Origin: Candidatus Saccharibacteria bacterium UBA4727
GTDB lineage: Bacteria > Patescibacteriota > Saccharimonadia > Saccharimonadales > Saccharimonadaceae
Direction of reading: 5' to 3'
Length of the DNA: 31,036 nucleotides
NCBI GenBank assembly: GCA_002404195.1
Contig: DHJF01000026.1
Span: forward strand, 2,472 to 33,507
This document shows, in pieces, positions 15,711-23,773 of the stretch (positions are counted from its first letter, which is position 1; each line of letters opens with the position of its first letter). The notes under the pieces were generated by a model. The model was given only the letters and a program-made list of their open reading frames with translations, searched no databases and was not told the DNA's origin. Both the position numbers and the translations under genes were made by a program.

Positions 15711-16991
15711 ATGTTTAAAAAATACATCCAGAAAAAACTTGAAGCCTACGTGGTGAAGTATTTCAAAAAACACCCCGAAGTGAAATTAATTGTCGTGGCT
15801 GGTAGCGTCGGCAAGACCAGTACCAAGCGTGCAATCGCTACGCTGCTATCTCAGCGCTATCGAGTAGCATTAGAAGAGGGTAATCACAATACGCAGATGA
15901 GCGCGCCACTGGCGATCCTCGGGATTGAATACCCAGAAAACGTCAAAAGCATTGGCGCCTGGTTGTCGGTCTTTGCTGCCGCTCGCCAGCGTATTAACCT
16001 GCCGACGGGTACTGACGTGATTATTCAAGAGATTGGCACCGATCACCCGGGTGACATTGCCGACTTTGCCCGTTATTTACGTCCGGATATCGCTGTTGTG
16101 ACAGCGATCACCCCAGAGCATATGGAGTTCTTTGGTACGATTGATGCCGTCGCGCAGGAAGAATTAGCCGCCGCCAATATGGCCCAAGTCGCTATCATTA
16201 ACCGCGACGATATTGACGGAAAGTACGCCCAGTACCTGACGAATTCGTCAATCGATACCTACGGCACGACTGGTGCGGCCGAGTATCGTTTTGAGGAACA
16301 AGACTTTACGATCGAAAACGGGTATACCGGCACGGTCATAACGCCGGAATTCGATGCGCCAATTCCAGCTACGATCAAGGTGGTGGGCGAGCACAGTTTA
16401 CGCCCAGCGATGGGAGCCGTAGCGGTAGCGGTCAAACTAGGGCTGAGCGCTGATCAGATTGCTGCCGGTTTGGCGCTGATCCGGCCTGTACCTGGCCGTA
16501 TGAATATTTTGCGCGGTATTGATGACACGATTATTATTGACGACAGCTATAATTCAAGCCCGCTGGCGGCCAGTTGCGCATTGCAGGCGCTTTATAGTTT
16601 GCAGGTCCCACAACGCGTGGCACTTCTGGGCAGTATGAACGAACTTGGTGCATCGTCACCTGGCGAACACAAAAAGCTCGGTGAGTTATGTGATCCGTCG
16701 CTCCTTTCGTGGGTGATAACGGTGGGCGAAGATGCCGAAACCTATTTAGCACCTGCCGCCAGGGCGCGTGGTTGCCAAGTGAAATGTTTTAAAAGCGCGA
16801 TTGACGCCGGCGGCTTTGCGCGCAGCGTGCTTGAGCCAGGCGCCGCAGTGCTTGCGAAAGGCTCGCAAAATGGTGGCTATCTCGAAGAAGCCGTGAAGGT
16901 TATCTGTCTGATGGGCGACGACAGCGAACTGGTACGTCAATCACCAGAGTGGGTGCGCACTAAAGACGCCTTCTTCTCGAAATTCTCTTAA
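15711..16991 (+). CDS. Mur ligase family protein (MurF-like) without the N-terminal domain
   Basis: This 426-aa ATP-dependent ligase has the P-loop G-S-V-G-K-T-S (31-37), then E-E-G-N-H-N-T-Q, I-Q-E-I-G-T-D-H-P-G-D-I, I-T-P-E-H-M-E-F-F-G, a D-D-S-Y-N-S-S-P motif near 278-285 and a C-terminal ligase domain ending with A-K-G-S-Q-N-G. MurF joins D-Ala-D-Ala to the peptidoglycan precursor. True MurF has about 80-100 residues of substrate domain before the P-loop; here only 30 residues precede it, so the substrate may differ. ATG 15711 was chosen over 15669 for its promoter spacing. It could also be a Mur-ligase-like enzyme of another wall or storage polymer. Confidence 0.85.
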   Translation: MFKKYIQKKLEAYVVKYFKKHPEVKLIVVAGSVGKTSTKRAIATLLSQRYRVALEEGNHNTQMSAPLAILGIEYPENVKSIGAWLSVFAAARQRINLPTGTDVIIQEIGTDHPGDIADFARYLRPDIAVVTAITPEHMEFFGTIDAVAQEELAAANMAQVAIINRDDIDGKYAQYLTNSSIDTYGTTGAAEYRFEEQDFTIENGYTGTVITPEFDAPIPATIKVVGEHSLRPAMGAVAVAVKLGLSADQIAAGLALIRPVPGRMNILRGIDDTIIIDDSYNSSPLAASCALQALYSLQVPQRVALLGSMNELGASSPGEHKKLGELCDPSLLSWVITVGEDAETYLAPAARARGCQVKCFKSAIDAGGFARSVLEPGAAVLAKGSQNGGYLEEAVKVICLMGDDSELVRQSPEWVRTKDAFFSKFS

Positions 16992-17053
16992 ACACAAGCC
17001 GAATTTGTGCTACGCTAAAAAGAGACAGTTACGTCTTTAAAGGATAAAACTAT

Positions 17054-18160
17054 ATGGATGTGAACGTGCCGACGCCAGTGCCATCATCACTTCCCCCTGA
17101 GATTACCCCAGAGGTAGCGGCCTATGATTCCAATTCTCCAATTCGTACGACAGCAGCCAACTCTCGGCTGACTGGCATCACAAAAGTACTACGATTGCCA
17201 AAGAAACGACGGACGTTTGTTATCGCCGGGGCTGCTTTACTCGTGGTGATTGGCGCGGTACTTGCCTATACTCTGTGGTATCAAAATCCGCAGAAGGTCA
17301 TTACCGATGGATTGGCGCAGGCAATTGCGGCTAAATCGGTAAGTTACACTGCAGTGTTTGATGCGGTCGGTAGTAACACGGCCAAAATTTCAGTCGACGG
17401 CAACGCGTCGGGTGGCCAGCAAAGCGGCAATGCGACCCTATCCTTTTCGAGCGCCGGCAAAAGCTACGCAATTAAGAGTAATGTGGTGCTCGACAAGACG
17501 AATACTGTTTATTTTAAATTGACCAATGTTAATGATTTAGTAAAGCCATATCGCGCAGCGCTACCAGAAAAAGGCAAGGCACTCCTTGATCAGCTGGTGA
17601 CAAAGCTAGGCAGTAACTGGATAAAGCTCAGTGCGGCTGATCTGCAGAGTTACAATAGTGGCTTTGCGACAACACAGCGGTGCACGACGGCGGCTGTTAG
17701 CGCACTTCAGGGTGACAAAGCGGCGGCGGCTGAACTGGCGGACGTGTATAAAAAGCACCAATTTATCACTATCGATAAACGCCTTGGTAGTAAAAACGGT
17801 AGTCTCGGCTATCAAATTTCTGCCAACAAAACGACAAGCCAAGCGTTCGCTCGCGATCTCCAGACGACAGCCATATACAAGGCGCTTCATAGATGTAATC
17901 CACAGTTCTCAGTCAGTAGTATGACCGATTTCTTCGGCGGTACCTCAGGCCAAACAACCATCTACGTCAGCCGTTTTACGCATCATATTACGTCGCTGAG
18001 CGTGGCGAGTAAAGATAGTAAAGCGAAGACATCAGCCACTTTTACGATCACCCCCAAATTTAACGTGCCAGTGACGATTACTGTGCCGACAAAGACGACA
18101 ACAGTTGCACAGCTCCTAAGTGATCTGCAATCTGTTTTACAGTCCGCCAGCAAGCCCTAG
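17054..18160 (+). CDS. Single-pass membrane protein with large extracytoplasmic domain
   Basis: This 368-aa protein has a Pro-rich cytoplasmic N-terminus (1-50), a basic stretch K-K-R-R, one membrane helix (about 54-76), then a Ser/Thr/Ala-rich outer domain. The outer part begins with a helix and a sheet-like pattern (V-S-Y-T-A-V-F-D-A-V-G, then alternating strands) that recalls the LppX/LprG or DUF6612-type lipid-binding-like fold, but I cannot assign it. Two cysteines (Q-R-C-T-T and H-R-C-N-P) could form a disulfide. TTAAAC-N17-TACGCT overlaps the end of the Mur ligase gene; AAAGGA lies about 10 nt before the ATG, so this gene has a normal leader. Confidence 0.7.
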   Translation: MDVNVPTPVPSSLPPEITPEVAAYDSNSPIRTTAANSRLTGITKVLRLPKKRRTFVIAGAALLVVIGAVLAYTLWYQNPQKVITDGLAQAIAAKSVSYTAVFDAVGSNTAKISVDGNASGGQQSGNATLSFSSAGKSYAIKSNVVLDKTNTVYFKLTNVNDLVKPYRAALPEKGKALLDQLVTKLGSNWIKLSAADLQSYNSGFATTQRCTTAAVSALQGDKAAAAELADVYKKHQFITIDKRLGSKNGSLGYQISANKTTSQAFARDLQTTAIYKALHRCNPQFSVSSMTDFFGGTSGQTTIYVSRFTHHITSLSVASKDSKAKTSATFTITPKFNVPVTITVPTKTTTVAQLLSDLQSVLQSASKP

Positions 18161-18184
18161 CTGTAACAGAGGCCGAAAATCTGA

Positions 18185-18190
18185 TATACT
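18185..18190 (+). promoter_or_regulatory. -10 box of leuS
   Basis: TATACT lies 8 nt before the leuS ATG and leaves no room for a Shine-Dalgarno leader. No clear -35 was found. Confidence 0.65.
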
Positions 18191-18198
18191 CCTAGTAT

Positions 18199-20631
18199 AT
18201 GAAACGTTACAATCCTTCTGATATTGAACCAAAATGGCAAGCTACTTGGGCGGAGCAAAAATCTTTTGTTGCCGATGACGTATCGGATAAGCCAAAATTC
18301 TATGTGGCTGGCATGTTCCCGTACCCAAGCGGTGCTGGTATGCATATTGGTCATGCCTTTGAGCATTCAATTGTCGACTCGATTGCGCGTTTTCAGCGAG
18401 CGCATGGCAAAGACGTATTGAACCCGATGGGTTGGGATACCTTCGGTTTACCAGCTGAAAATTACGCTATCAAAACTGGTACGGCGCCCGCTGTTGTGAC
18501 CAAAGAGAATATTTCCAATTTCACCCGCCAAATCACACGCATGGGCGTCAGCATTGATTGGTCACGCGAAATTAACACCAGCGACCCAGAATATTATCGC
18601 TGGACGCAGTGGATTTTTACGAAATTATTTGAGCGTGGCCTGGCGTACCAAAAAGATAGTTTGCAGTGGTGGTGTCCGGTTGATAAGACCGTCCTCGCCA
18701 ATGAACAAGTTGAAGGTGGCAAATGTTGGCGCTGTGGTACCGAAGTCGTCAAAAAGGCTATGAATCAATGGTTTTTTAAGATTACCGATTACGCCGAGTC
18801 ACTGCTGGCTGAAATCCCTGATCTTGATTGGCCCGATAAAATTAAAGTCGCTCAAACGAACTGGATTGGTAAGTCTGAAGGTGCGGAAATTGAATTCAAG
18901 ATAGATGGCAAGGACGAGACGATCACTGTCTTTTCCACTCGTCCCGACACGCTCTTCGGTGCAACCTTTTTGGCGCTTGCCCCAGAACACAGCCTTGTCA
19001 GTTCGCTCGCTATTGGCGATAAGGAAGCATTCGTCACTGGATATGTCACGGCCGCAGTTAAAAAATCTGAGATTGAACGCATGTCAGACACCAAAGATAA
19101 AACCGGTGTTTTCACTGGCAGCTACGCGCTGAATCCCGTGAACGGTGAAAAAGTACCAATTTGGGTAGCCGACTATGTGCTTAACGGCTACGGCACCGGC
19201 GCCGTGATGGGCGTGCCGGCGCACGACGAGCGTGATTTTGCCTTTGCCGAGCGTTTTGATTTACCGATTGTTGAAGTGATTGAAAAGCCAGAAACTAATA
19301 GCGAGACCGCGATTTATCACGGCGAAGGTCCGCTGATGAATAGTGGCAGTTTCGACGGCGTATCAAGCAGTGACGCCCGCGAAGAAATTGTGGCGTGGCT
19401 TGAGCAACAAGGGACTGGGCAAAGTAAAACCACTTACAAAATGCGTGACTGGCTGATTAGCCGTCAGCGCTATTGGGGTGTGCCAATTCCAATCATTCAC
19501 TGTGCCGAGCACGGCGCGGTGGCTGTTCCCGAAGATCAATTACCGGTCTTACTGCCTGATGTCAAAGACTACGCACCGAAAGGTGATGGCAAATCAGTCC
19601 TCGCCGGTGTGCCGGAATGGGTAAATACAACCTGTCCGACCTGTGGCGGTCCTGCTCAGCGCGAGACCGACACAATGGACGGCTACGCCTGCAGTAGCTG
19701 GTATTTGTTACGTTACACCGACCCAAACAACGCCGAGCAAGCCTGGGATCCAGCTCTTGCTAACACTTGGGCGCCGGTCGACTGTTACGTTGGTGGCGAC
19801 CACGCGGTGGCGCATTTGCTGTACGTTCGTTTTTGGACGCACGTCTTCAAAGACATGGGCCTGACCGATTTTAAAGAACCGGTCAAAAAACTGGTCTATC
19901 ATGGCCTGATTGGTGCCGAAGATGGTACGAAAATGAGTAAAAGCAAGGGTAATGTGGTTGACCCGCTCGACGTGATCGACCAAGGCTACGGCGCCGACGC
20001 GCTACGTACGTTCTTATTATTCCTCGGCCCAATTAACGAAAATGCTAGCTGGAATTCGCACGGTATCGCCGGTATTTATCGGTTCTTAAACCGTGTTTGG
20101 GTCCTCGCGCAGGAGTTTGCAGATAGCGATAAGGTATTCGCCGCCAACGACGACGCTGTTCGCCGTTTGCAGCACAAAACAACACGAAAAGTGACGACCG
20201 ATTATCACCGTCTGAGTTTCAATACGGCTATTTCTGGACTAATGGAATACGTCAATGACCTCTACAAGCTCAAAGTCGATGGCTTCTCAAGCGAGACGTG
20301 GCGTGAAGCGCTTGGTACGCTCGTTCGCTTGCTTGCACCAATTGCGCCGCACATCAGTGCGGAATTGTGGCAGCAACTCGGTAACGACAGCACACTTGAA
20401 GCTGCCGGTTGGCCAAGCTGGGACGATGCTCTCATTGTTGAAACGACGATGACAATCATGGTCCAGGTGAACGGTAAATTGCGTGGTAAAATTACGCTGT
20501 CAGCTGATACTGACGCCGAAGCTGTGAAGCAACAGGCTGAGGCAGAACCAAATGTTCAAAAGTTCTTGGAAGATAAAAAACCAGCCAAGGTGATTTATAT
20601 CCCTGGCCGGTTAGTGAATATTGTCGTTTAG
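18199..20631 (+). CDS. leuS: Leucyl-tRNA synthetase
   Basis: It charges tRNA-Leu. The 810-aa class I synthetase has the HIGH motif in M-H-I-G-H-A-F-E-H (48-56), the K-M-S-K-S loop (578-582), a zinc-ribbon-like C-P-V-D with C-W-R-C-G near 155-175, an editing (CP1) domain with F-S-T-R-P-D-T-L-F-G-A-T and the G-T-G-A-V-M-G-V-P-A-H-D-E-R-D core, and the C-P-T-C-G-G with M-D-G-Y-A-C-S-S-W-Y region. The length is near the bacterial norm (about 800-870). TATACT is 8 nt before ATG. Its TAG stop is one base from the stop of the convergent gene, with no visible terminator between. Confidence 0.98.
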   Translation: MKRYNPSDIEPKWQATWAEQKSFVADDVSDKPKFYVAGMFPYPSGAGMHIGHAFEHSIVDSIARFQRAHGKDVLNPMGWDTFGLPAENYAIKTGTAPAVVTKENISNFTRQITRMGVSIDWSREINTSDPEYYRWTQWIFTKLFERGLAYQKDSLQWWCPVDKTVLANEQVEGGKCWRCGTEVVKKAMNQWFFKITDYAESLLAEIPDLDWPDKIKVAQTNWIGKSEGAEIEFKIDGKDETITVFSTRPDTLFGATFLALAPEHSLVSSLAIGDKEAFVTGYVTAAVKKSEIERMSDTKDKTGVFTGSYALNPVNGEKVPIWVADYVLNGYGTGAVMGVPAHDERDFAFAERFDLPIVEVIEKPETNSETAIYHGEGPLMNSGSFDGVSSSDAREEIVAWLEQQGTGQSKTTYKMRDWLISRQRYWGVPIPIIHCAEHGAVAVPEDQLPVLLPDVKDYAPKGDGKSVLAGVPEWVNTTCPTCGGPAQRETDTMDGYACSSWYLLRYTDPNNAEQAWDPALANTWAPVDCYVGGDHAVAHLLYVRFWTHVFKDMGLTDFKEPVKKLVYHGLIGAEDGTKMSKSKGNVVDPLDVIDQGYGADALRTFLLFLGPINENASWNSHGIAGIYRFLNRVWVLAQEFADSDKVFAANDDAVRRLQHKTTRKVTTDYHRLSFNTAISGLMEYVNDLYKLKVDGFSSETWREALGTLVRLLAPIAPHISAELWQQLGNDSTLEAAGWPSWDDALIVETTMTIMVQVNGKLRGKITLSADTDAEAVKQQAEAEPNVQKFLEDKKPAKVIYIPGRLVNIVV

Positions 20632-20632
20632 G

Positions 20633-21097
20633 TTACTTATTGGGTTGATCGAGGTGTGCTAAGTTGGCAGGGTCTGCGAGCTTGGCTTCAACGTAAGCCG
20701 TGTTCCAGTTATTGCGCCTGACTTCCATTTTTATTTGCGTACCGGCCTGGAGGGGCTTGTGATTCTGTGTGGTATAAGCACCGTCAACCGCCATTCCTTC
20801 ACTTACAACTCCTTCGATAGAGCTGTAACTAATCGTAGGATGACTCTCTAGGATGTCACGTACGCCGCGATCAACTGTATTGATTGCGCCATCGCCGTTT
20901 TGGACGGTTTCGACGCTTGTACCAATTTCAGTTGATTCGTTTAGATGATTTAATGCTAATCCCGCACCTGCGGCCGCAACGCCTAAGGCTAATACCGCAA
21001 CGGGGACCCCGTGATACATCAGCTTCTCGTGTCGGCTTAAATGCTTCTCTGGTTTTACTGTTGGTTCATTCATCATGTTGTGTAATTCAGCTACCAT
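20633..21097 (-). CDS. Single-pass membrane protein, unknown
   Basis: This 154-aa protein has a charged N-terminus, one membrane helix (about residues 30-50, Ala/Val/Gly-rich) and an extracytoplasmic C-terminal domain of about 100 residues. I do not recognise the family. The start at 21097 has AAGGAA about 9 nt upstream and a strong promoter, TTGACT-N17-TATGAT (complement of 21124-21152). That promoter lies back-to-back with the rpmF promoter. Confidence 0.7.
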   Translation of the reverse strand: MVAELHNMMNEPTVKPEKHLSRHEKLMYHGVPVAVLALGVAAAGAGLALNHLNESTEIGTSVETVQNGDGAINTVDRGVRDILESHPTISYSSIEGVVSEGMAVDGAYTTQNHKPLQAGTQIKMEVRRNNWNTAYVEAKLADPANLAHLDQPNK

Positions 21098-21123
21098 AAA
21101 ATAATTTCCTTATTTATGCTTCT

Positions 21124-21152
21124 ATCATAACACTAATGTTTAGCAAAGTCAA
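21124..21152 (-). promoter_or_regulatory. Promoter of the 20633-21097 gene
   Basis: TTGACT (complement of 21147-21152), 17-bp spacer, TATGAT (complement of 21124-21129). It shares the end pattern (TTGACTTT and TGTTA) with two promoters near 25.4 and 25.8 kb. Confidence 0.85.
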
Positions 21153-21170
21153 TAGCCGCTGACATTGGCC

Positions 21171-21199
21171 TTGAGATTTACAGGTATCTCCGCTATAAT
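21171..21199 (+). promoter_or_regulatory. Promoter of the rpmF-nusB-rnc block
   Basis: TTGAGA (21171-21176), 17 bp, TATAAT (21194-21199). The transcript would carry a leader of about 38 nt with AAGGAG before the rpmF ATG. Confidence 0.9.
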
Positions 21200-21243
21200 G
21201 GGCATAAGTTTTAATATAAAAGCCTCAAAAGGAGATCTTTACC

Positions 21244-21453
21244 ATGGCAGAACCAAAAAAGCAGAGTAGCCCCCGTAAAACCGGTACTCGTCGTAGCCAC
21301 CTTATTCTTAAGCTCGCACGTCGCGTCAACGGCACATCACCAATCAAAATCTACACGACTCGTCGTGAATCTGGCAAAAAGAAAGTCGTTGCAACCGCTG
21401 TTAAAGCTACCGCAGCAAAGCCTGCAGCCGACAAAAAGAAACTTGCAAAATAG
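21244..21453 (+). CDS. rpmF: Ribosomal protein L32, zinc-less form with a C-terminal extension
   Basis: This is a 69-aa basic protein. The N-terminus A-E-P-K-K-Q-S-S-P-R-K-T-G-T-R-R-S-H matches L32 (usual form A-V-P-K-K-K-x-S-x-x-R-R-x-x-R-R-S-H). L32 sits in the large subunit near the exit region. The two C-x-x-C pairs of zinc-binding L32 are missing, and an Ala/Lys-rich tail (about 48-69) is added. The position before nusB and rnc fits a ribosome/RNA-processing operon. It has its own strong promoter and a Shine-Dalgarno sequence. An L28-type or other small basic ribosomal protein is the alternative. Confidence 0.75.
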   Translation: MAEPKKQSSPRKTGTRRSHLILKLARRVNGTSPIKIYTTRRESGKKKVVATAVKATAAKPAADKKKLAK

Positions 21454-21503
21454 CACTTCTTCAGTGTTTTAAAAATTAAGTTAACAGAAAGAACCAGACG
21501 CAT

Positions 21504-21965
21504 ATGGCCTCAAATCGTCACCTTGGACGCATCGTTGCACTACAGAGTCTCTACGAATACGAATTTCGTATTCAGTCCAACGATACCTCAACAGACATCG
21601 ACGAAATCTTAAATCGCAACCTTGAGCGCTATGAAACAGCAATTGACGACAAAAGCTTTGTCAACGACCTCGTCCATGGTGTTATCGCCAAGCAGGCCGA
21701 AATTGACGTACAGCTTCAGCCTATCGCACCGGATTGGCCAATTGAGCAGATTGCTCGCATTGACCGTTCGATTCTCCGAATTGGCTTTTACGAACTCTTG
21801 TATTTTCCAGAGCTCGTTCCACCAAAGGTGGCTATCAATGAAGCCGTCGAGCTCGCCAAGGCGTTTGGTTCCGATAACTCAAGCAAGTTTGTAAACGGTG
21901 TCCTCGGCACCGCCTATCGCACGCTTGTTGAAGGAAACCTAGCCGATGCAAAACCCGAAGTTTGA
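21504..21965 (+). CDS. nusB: Transcription antitermination factor NusB
   Basis: NusB (153 aa) binds boxA RNA with S10 in rRNA antitermination complexes. The all-helical protein shows N-R-H-L-G-R-I-V-A-L-Q-S-L-Y near its start, R-I-D-R-S-I-L-R-I-G-F-Y-E-L-L-Y in the middle, and the signature V-P-P-K-V-A-I-N-E-A-V-E-L-A-K-A-F-G with S-S-K-F-V-N-G-V-L-G. There is only a weak Shine-Dalgarno match, and it follows rpmF by 50 bp, so it is likely cotranscribed. Its last 20 bases overlap the start of the NUDIX reading frame. Confidence 0.96.
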   Translation: MASNRHLGRIVALQSLYEYEFRIQSNDTSTDIDEILNRNLERYETAIDDKSFVNDLVHGVIAKQAEIDVQLQPIAPDWPIEQIARIDRSILRIGFYELLYFPELVPPKVAINEAVELAKAFGSDNSSKFVNGVLGTAYRTLVEGNLADAKPEV

Positions 21966-22440
21966 GCGATTTAAAAAATATTTTAATCGCCATCGTTCCT
22001 AAATTAAAGAGATAGTTCGGGAGCCGACCGCTGGTGGGATTGTTTTTCGTCGTGACGCTGACCGTGGTGTTGAAGTGTTATTGATTCAGGACAGTAAAGA
22101 CCGTTGGACGATTCCAAAAGGACATATCGAACCAGGCGAGACCGCTCAACAGACCGCTCAACGCGAAATTGGCGAAGAAGCAGGCTTGCATGACACTGAA
22201 GTGCTTGGCTGGCTTGGCAAGATCCATTTTCGCTACCGTCGCATCGACAAATTAGTTCTTATGACGACACAAATTTACTTGGTACGTGCCAAGGGTGACA
22301 CTAACGCCATCCAAAAAGAAGAGTGGATGAACGGTATTAAATGGTTTAAGTTTCACGACGCCCTGGAAGAAATTGAGTACGAAGATATCGGTAAACTAAT
22401 GCTGCTTGCGATGAAGCGCATACGACAGGAGAATTTATAA
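21946..22440 (+). pseudogene. NUDIX hydrolase interrupted by an in-frame TAA near its N-terminus
   Basis: The full frame starts at ATG 21946 inside the nusB 3' end with M-Q-N-P-K-F-E-R-F-K-K-Y-F-N-R-H-R-S, meets TAA at 22000-22002, and continues in the same frame with I-K-E-I-V-R-E-P-T-A-G-G-I-V-F-R and a complete NUDIX box (G-H-I-E-P-G-E-T through R-E-I-G-E-E-A-G). The domain itself is intact and about 140 aa long. The only later start codon, GTG 22075, would remove the first strand (A-G-G-I-V-F-R), so rescue from there is unlikely; an AUU or AUA start at 22003-22012 is possible but rare. The +20-bp overlap with nusB and the gap of 2 nt to rnc suggest a once-coupled operon. NUDIX enzymes cleave nucleoside diphosphate derivatives. 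Confidence 0.75.
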
Positions 22441-22442
22441 TT

Positions 22443-23162
22443 ATGAGTGGTATGCAAACTGCGCCCTACCAAGAGTTCGCGCGTACAAAGCTGGGCTTAG
22501 AATATGAAAATCTTGATCTTCTGATTACGGCATTAACTCACCGTAGCTATGTTAACGAGCATAAAAAGAGCGTCTCTGAGCACAACGAGCGCCTAGAGTT
22601 CCTTGGTGACGCTGTTCTCGAACTTGTGGTGACTGATTTTATCTTTCGTAACTTTAGCGAACCCGAAGGTATCCTGACTAGTTGGCGTTCAGCCCTGGTG
22701 CGTACTGAGAGTATTGGCGAGGCTGGTGACAAGCTTGGTTACGAATCATTGATTCGCATGAGCAAGGGCGAAAAGAACGGCAGTCAGCGTGCTCGACAGC
22801 AGATTCTAGCCAATGCCTTTGAGGCGGTGACCGGTTCAATTTACCTTGAAAAAGGTTATGATGCGGCGGCAAAGTTTATTGCCGATAATATCTTGTCGAA
22901 ACTCGACAGTATTTTAGAGTCTGGCAGCTGGCGCGATCCAAAATCACACCTACAAGAGGTGTCGCAGCGGATCGATAGCCAAACGCCGGTCTACAAGGTA
23001 CTTGAAGAAGTTGGGCCAGACCACGACAAAATCTTTACACTCGGTGCTTTTGTTGGTGACAAGCTGGTGGGTCAAGGAACGGGCCCGAGTAAGCAGATTG
23101 CCCAGCAGCAGGCAGCTAAGACTGCGCTTGAAGCGTACGAGAAACGCGGCAAGAAAAGTTAG
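22443..23162 (+). CDS. rnc: Ribonuclease III
   Basis: It cuts double-stranded RNA in rRNA maturation. The 239-aa product has the catalytic signature N-E-R-L-E-F-L-G-D-A-V-L-E (48-60), a second acidic site in A-N-A-F-E-A-V-T-G-S-I-Y-L, and a C-terminal double-stranded RNA-binding domain (D-P-K-S-H-L-Q-E through G-P-S-K-Q-I-A-Q-Q-Q-A-A-K). The usual length is about 225-240 aa. It starts 2 nt after the NUDIX stop; a second ATG at 22452 is an alternative start. There is no clear Shine-Dalgarno sequence, so it probably relies on coupling. Confidence 0.96.
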   Translation: MSGMQTAPYQEFARTKLGLEYENLDLLITALTHRSYVNEHKKSVSEHNERLEFLGDAVLELVVTDFIFRNFSEPEGILTSWRSALVRTESIGEAGDKLGYESLIRMSKGEKNGSQRARQQILANAFEAVTGSIYLEKGYDAAAKFIADNILSKLDSILESGSWRDPKSHLQEVSQRIDSQTPVYKVLEEVGPDHDKIFTLGAFVGDKLVGQGTGPSKQIAQQQAAKTALEAYEKRGKKS

Positions 23163-23179
23163 ATTACCCCCGAAACAGA

Positions 23180-23208
23180 TTGACGTGGGGCGCAAAACAG
23201 TGTAAACT
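23180..23208 (+). promoter_or_regulatory. Promoter of rpsP
   Basis: TTGACG (23180-23185), 17 bp, TAAACT (23203-23208). The leader is about 45 nt and carries AAGGAAG about 10 nt before the ATG. Confidence 0.85.
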
Positions 23209-23261
23209 TATTCAAGAACTAATAAAAAACCTCAGAGTGAAGTAAAGGAAGTTTAATTTTT

Positions 23262-23621
23262 ATGCTCGCAATTCGTTTGCAACGTGTCGGCCGCAAAGGC
23301 TACCCAGTTTATCGCCTCGCTGTTCAAGAAGCTCAGCGCCACCCAACCAGTGGTCGTGTGGTCGCTTATGTTGGCAGCTACAACCCTCATACTAAAGACG
23401 CTAATGTTCAGGTTGAGCTTGCTCAAAAATACCTCGACAACGGCGCACAACCAACACCTCGTGTGGTTAAATTGCTCGACGCCGCTGGCGTAAAGTTGCC
23501 TACTTGGGTAAAACAAGCTGATGCAAGCAAGCAAAAAGCAATCCGCAACACTGATAAGCTTCGCAAGAACCAACCAAAAGAAGAAGTTGTTGAAGTTCCT
23601 GCCGAAGAATCTGCAGAGTAA
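23262..23621 (+). CDS. rpsP: Ribosomal protein S16
   Basis: This is a small-subunit assembly protein, 119 aa. The family core is clear: M-L-A-I-R-L-Q-R-V-G-R-K-G-Y-P-V-Y-R-L-A-V, then V-G-S-Y-N-P, and Y-L-D-N-G-A-Q-P-T-P-R-V. S16 is often about 80-90 aa; the extra 30 residues are a charged Glu/Lys-rich tail (about 88-119). It has its own promoter, a Shine-Dalgarno leader and a good terminator, so it can be expressed apart from rnc. Confidence 0.96.
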   Translation: MLAIRLQRVGRKGYPVYRLAVQEAQRHPTSGRVVAYVGSYNPHTKDANVQVELAQKYLDNGAQPTPRVVKLLDAAGVKLPTWVKQADASKQKAIRNTDKLRKNQPKEEVVEVPAEESAE

Positions 23622-23639
23622 TCACTCTTTACTTTCAAA

Positions 23640-23667
23640 AACGCTCCACCTCGGGGCGTTTTTTTAT
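23640..23667 (+). terminator. Rho-independent terminator of rpsP
   Basis: AACGCTCC (23640-23647) pairs with GGGGCGTT (23653-23660), with one T-G wobble and loop ACCTC. A run of nine T follows from 23659. Confidence 0.93.
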
Positions 23668-23678
23668 GACAAGAATTT

Positions 23679-23722
23679 AACCCCGCATGTAAGCAGGGTT
23701 CTTCTAGCAGGGCTACTGCTAG
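23679..23722 (+). other. Two adjacent small hairpins downstream of the rpsP terminator
   Basis: AACCCCGC/GCAGGGTT (23679-23700, one mismatch) is followed at once by CTAGCAG-GGCTA-CTGCTAG (23704-23722, perfect 7-bp stem). A hydrophobic plus-strand frame crosses this region but has no usable start codon before residue M at about 23731. The role is unknown. Confidence 0.4.
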
Positions 23723-23773
23723 GCGCCACGATGGCTTTAGGGTTCGGCGGACGATACGGTCTTGGTGCAGCTC

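Noticed and set aside
8979..22002. Alternative genetic code with TAA read as Gln
   Set aside because: TAA is the natural stop of rpsP, trmD and the Mur ligase in this window, so general recoding does not fit.
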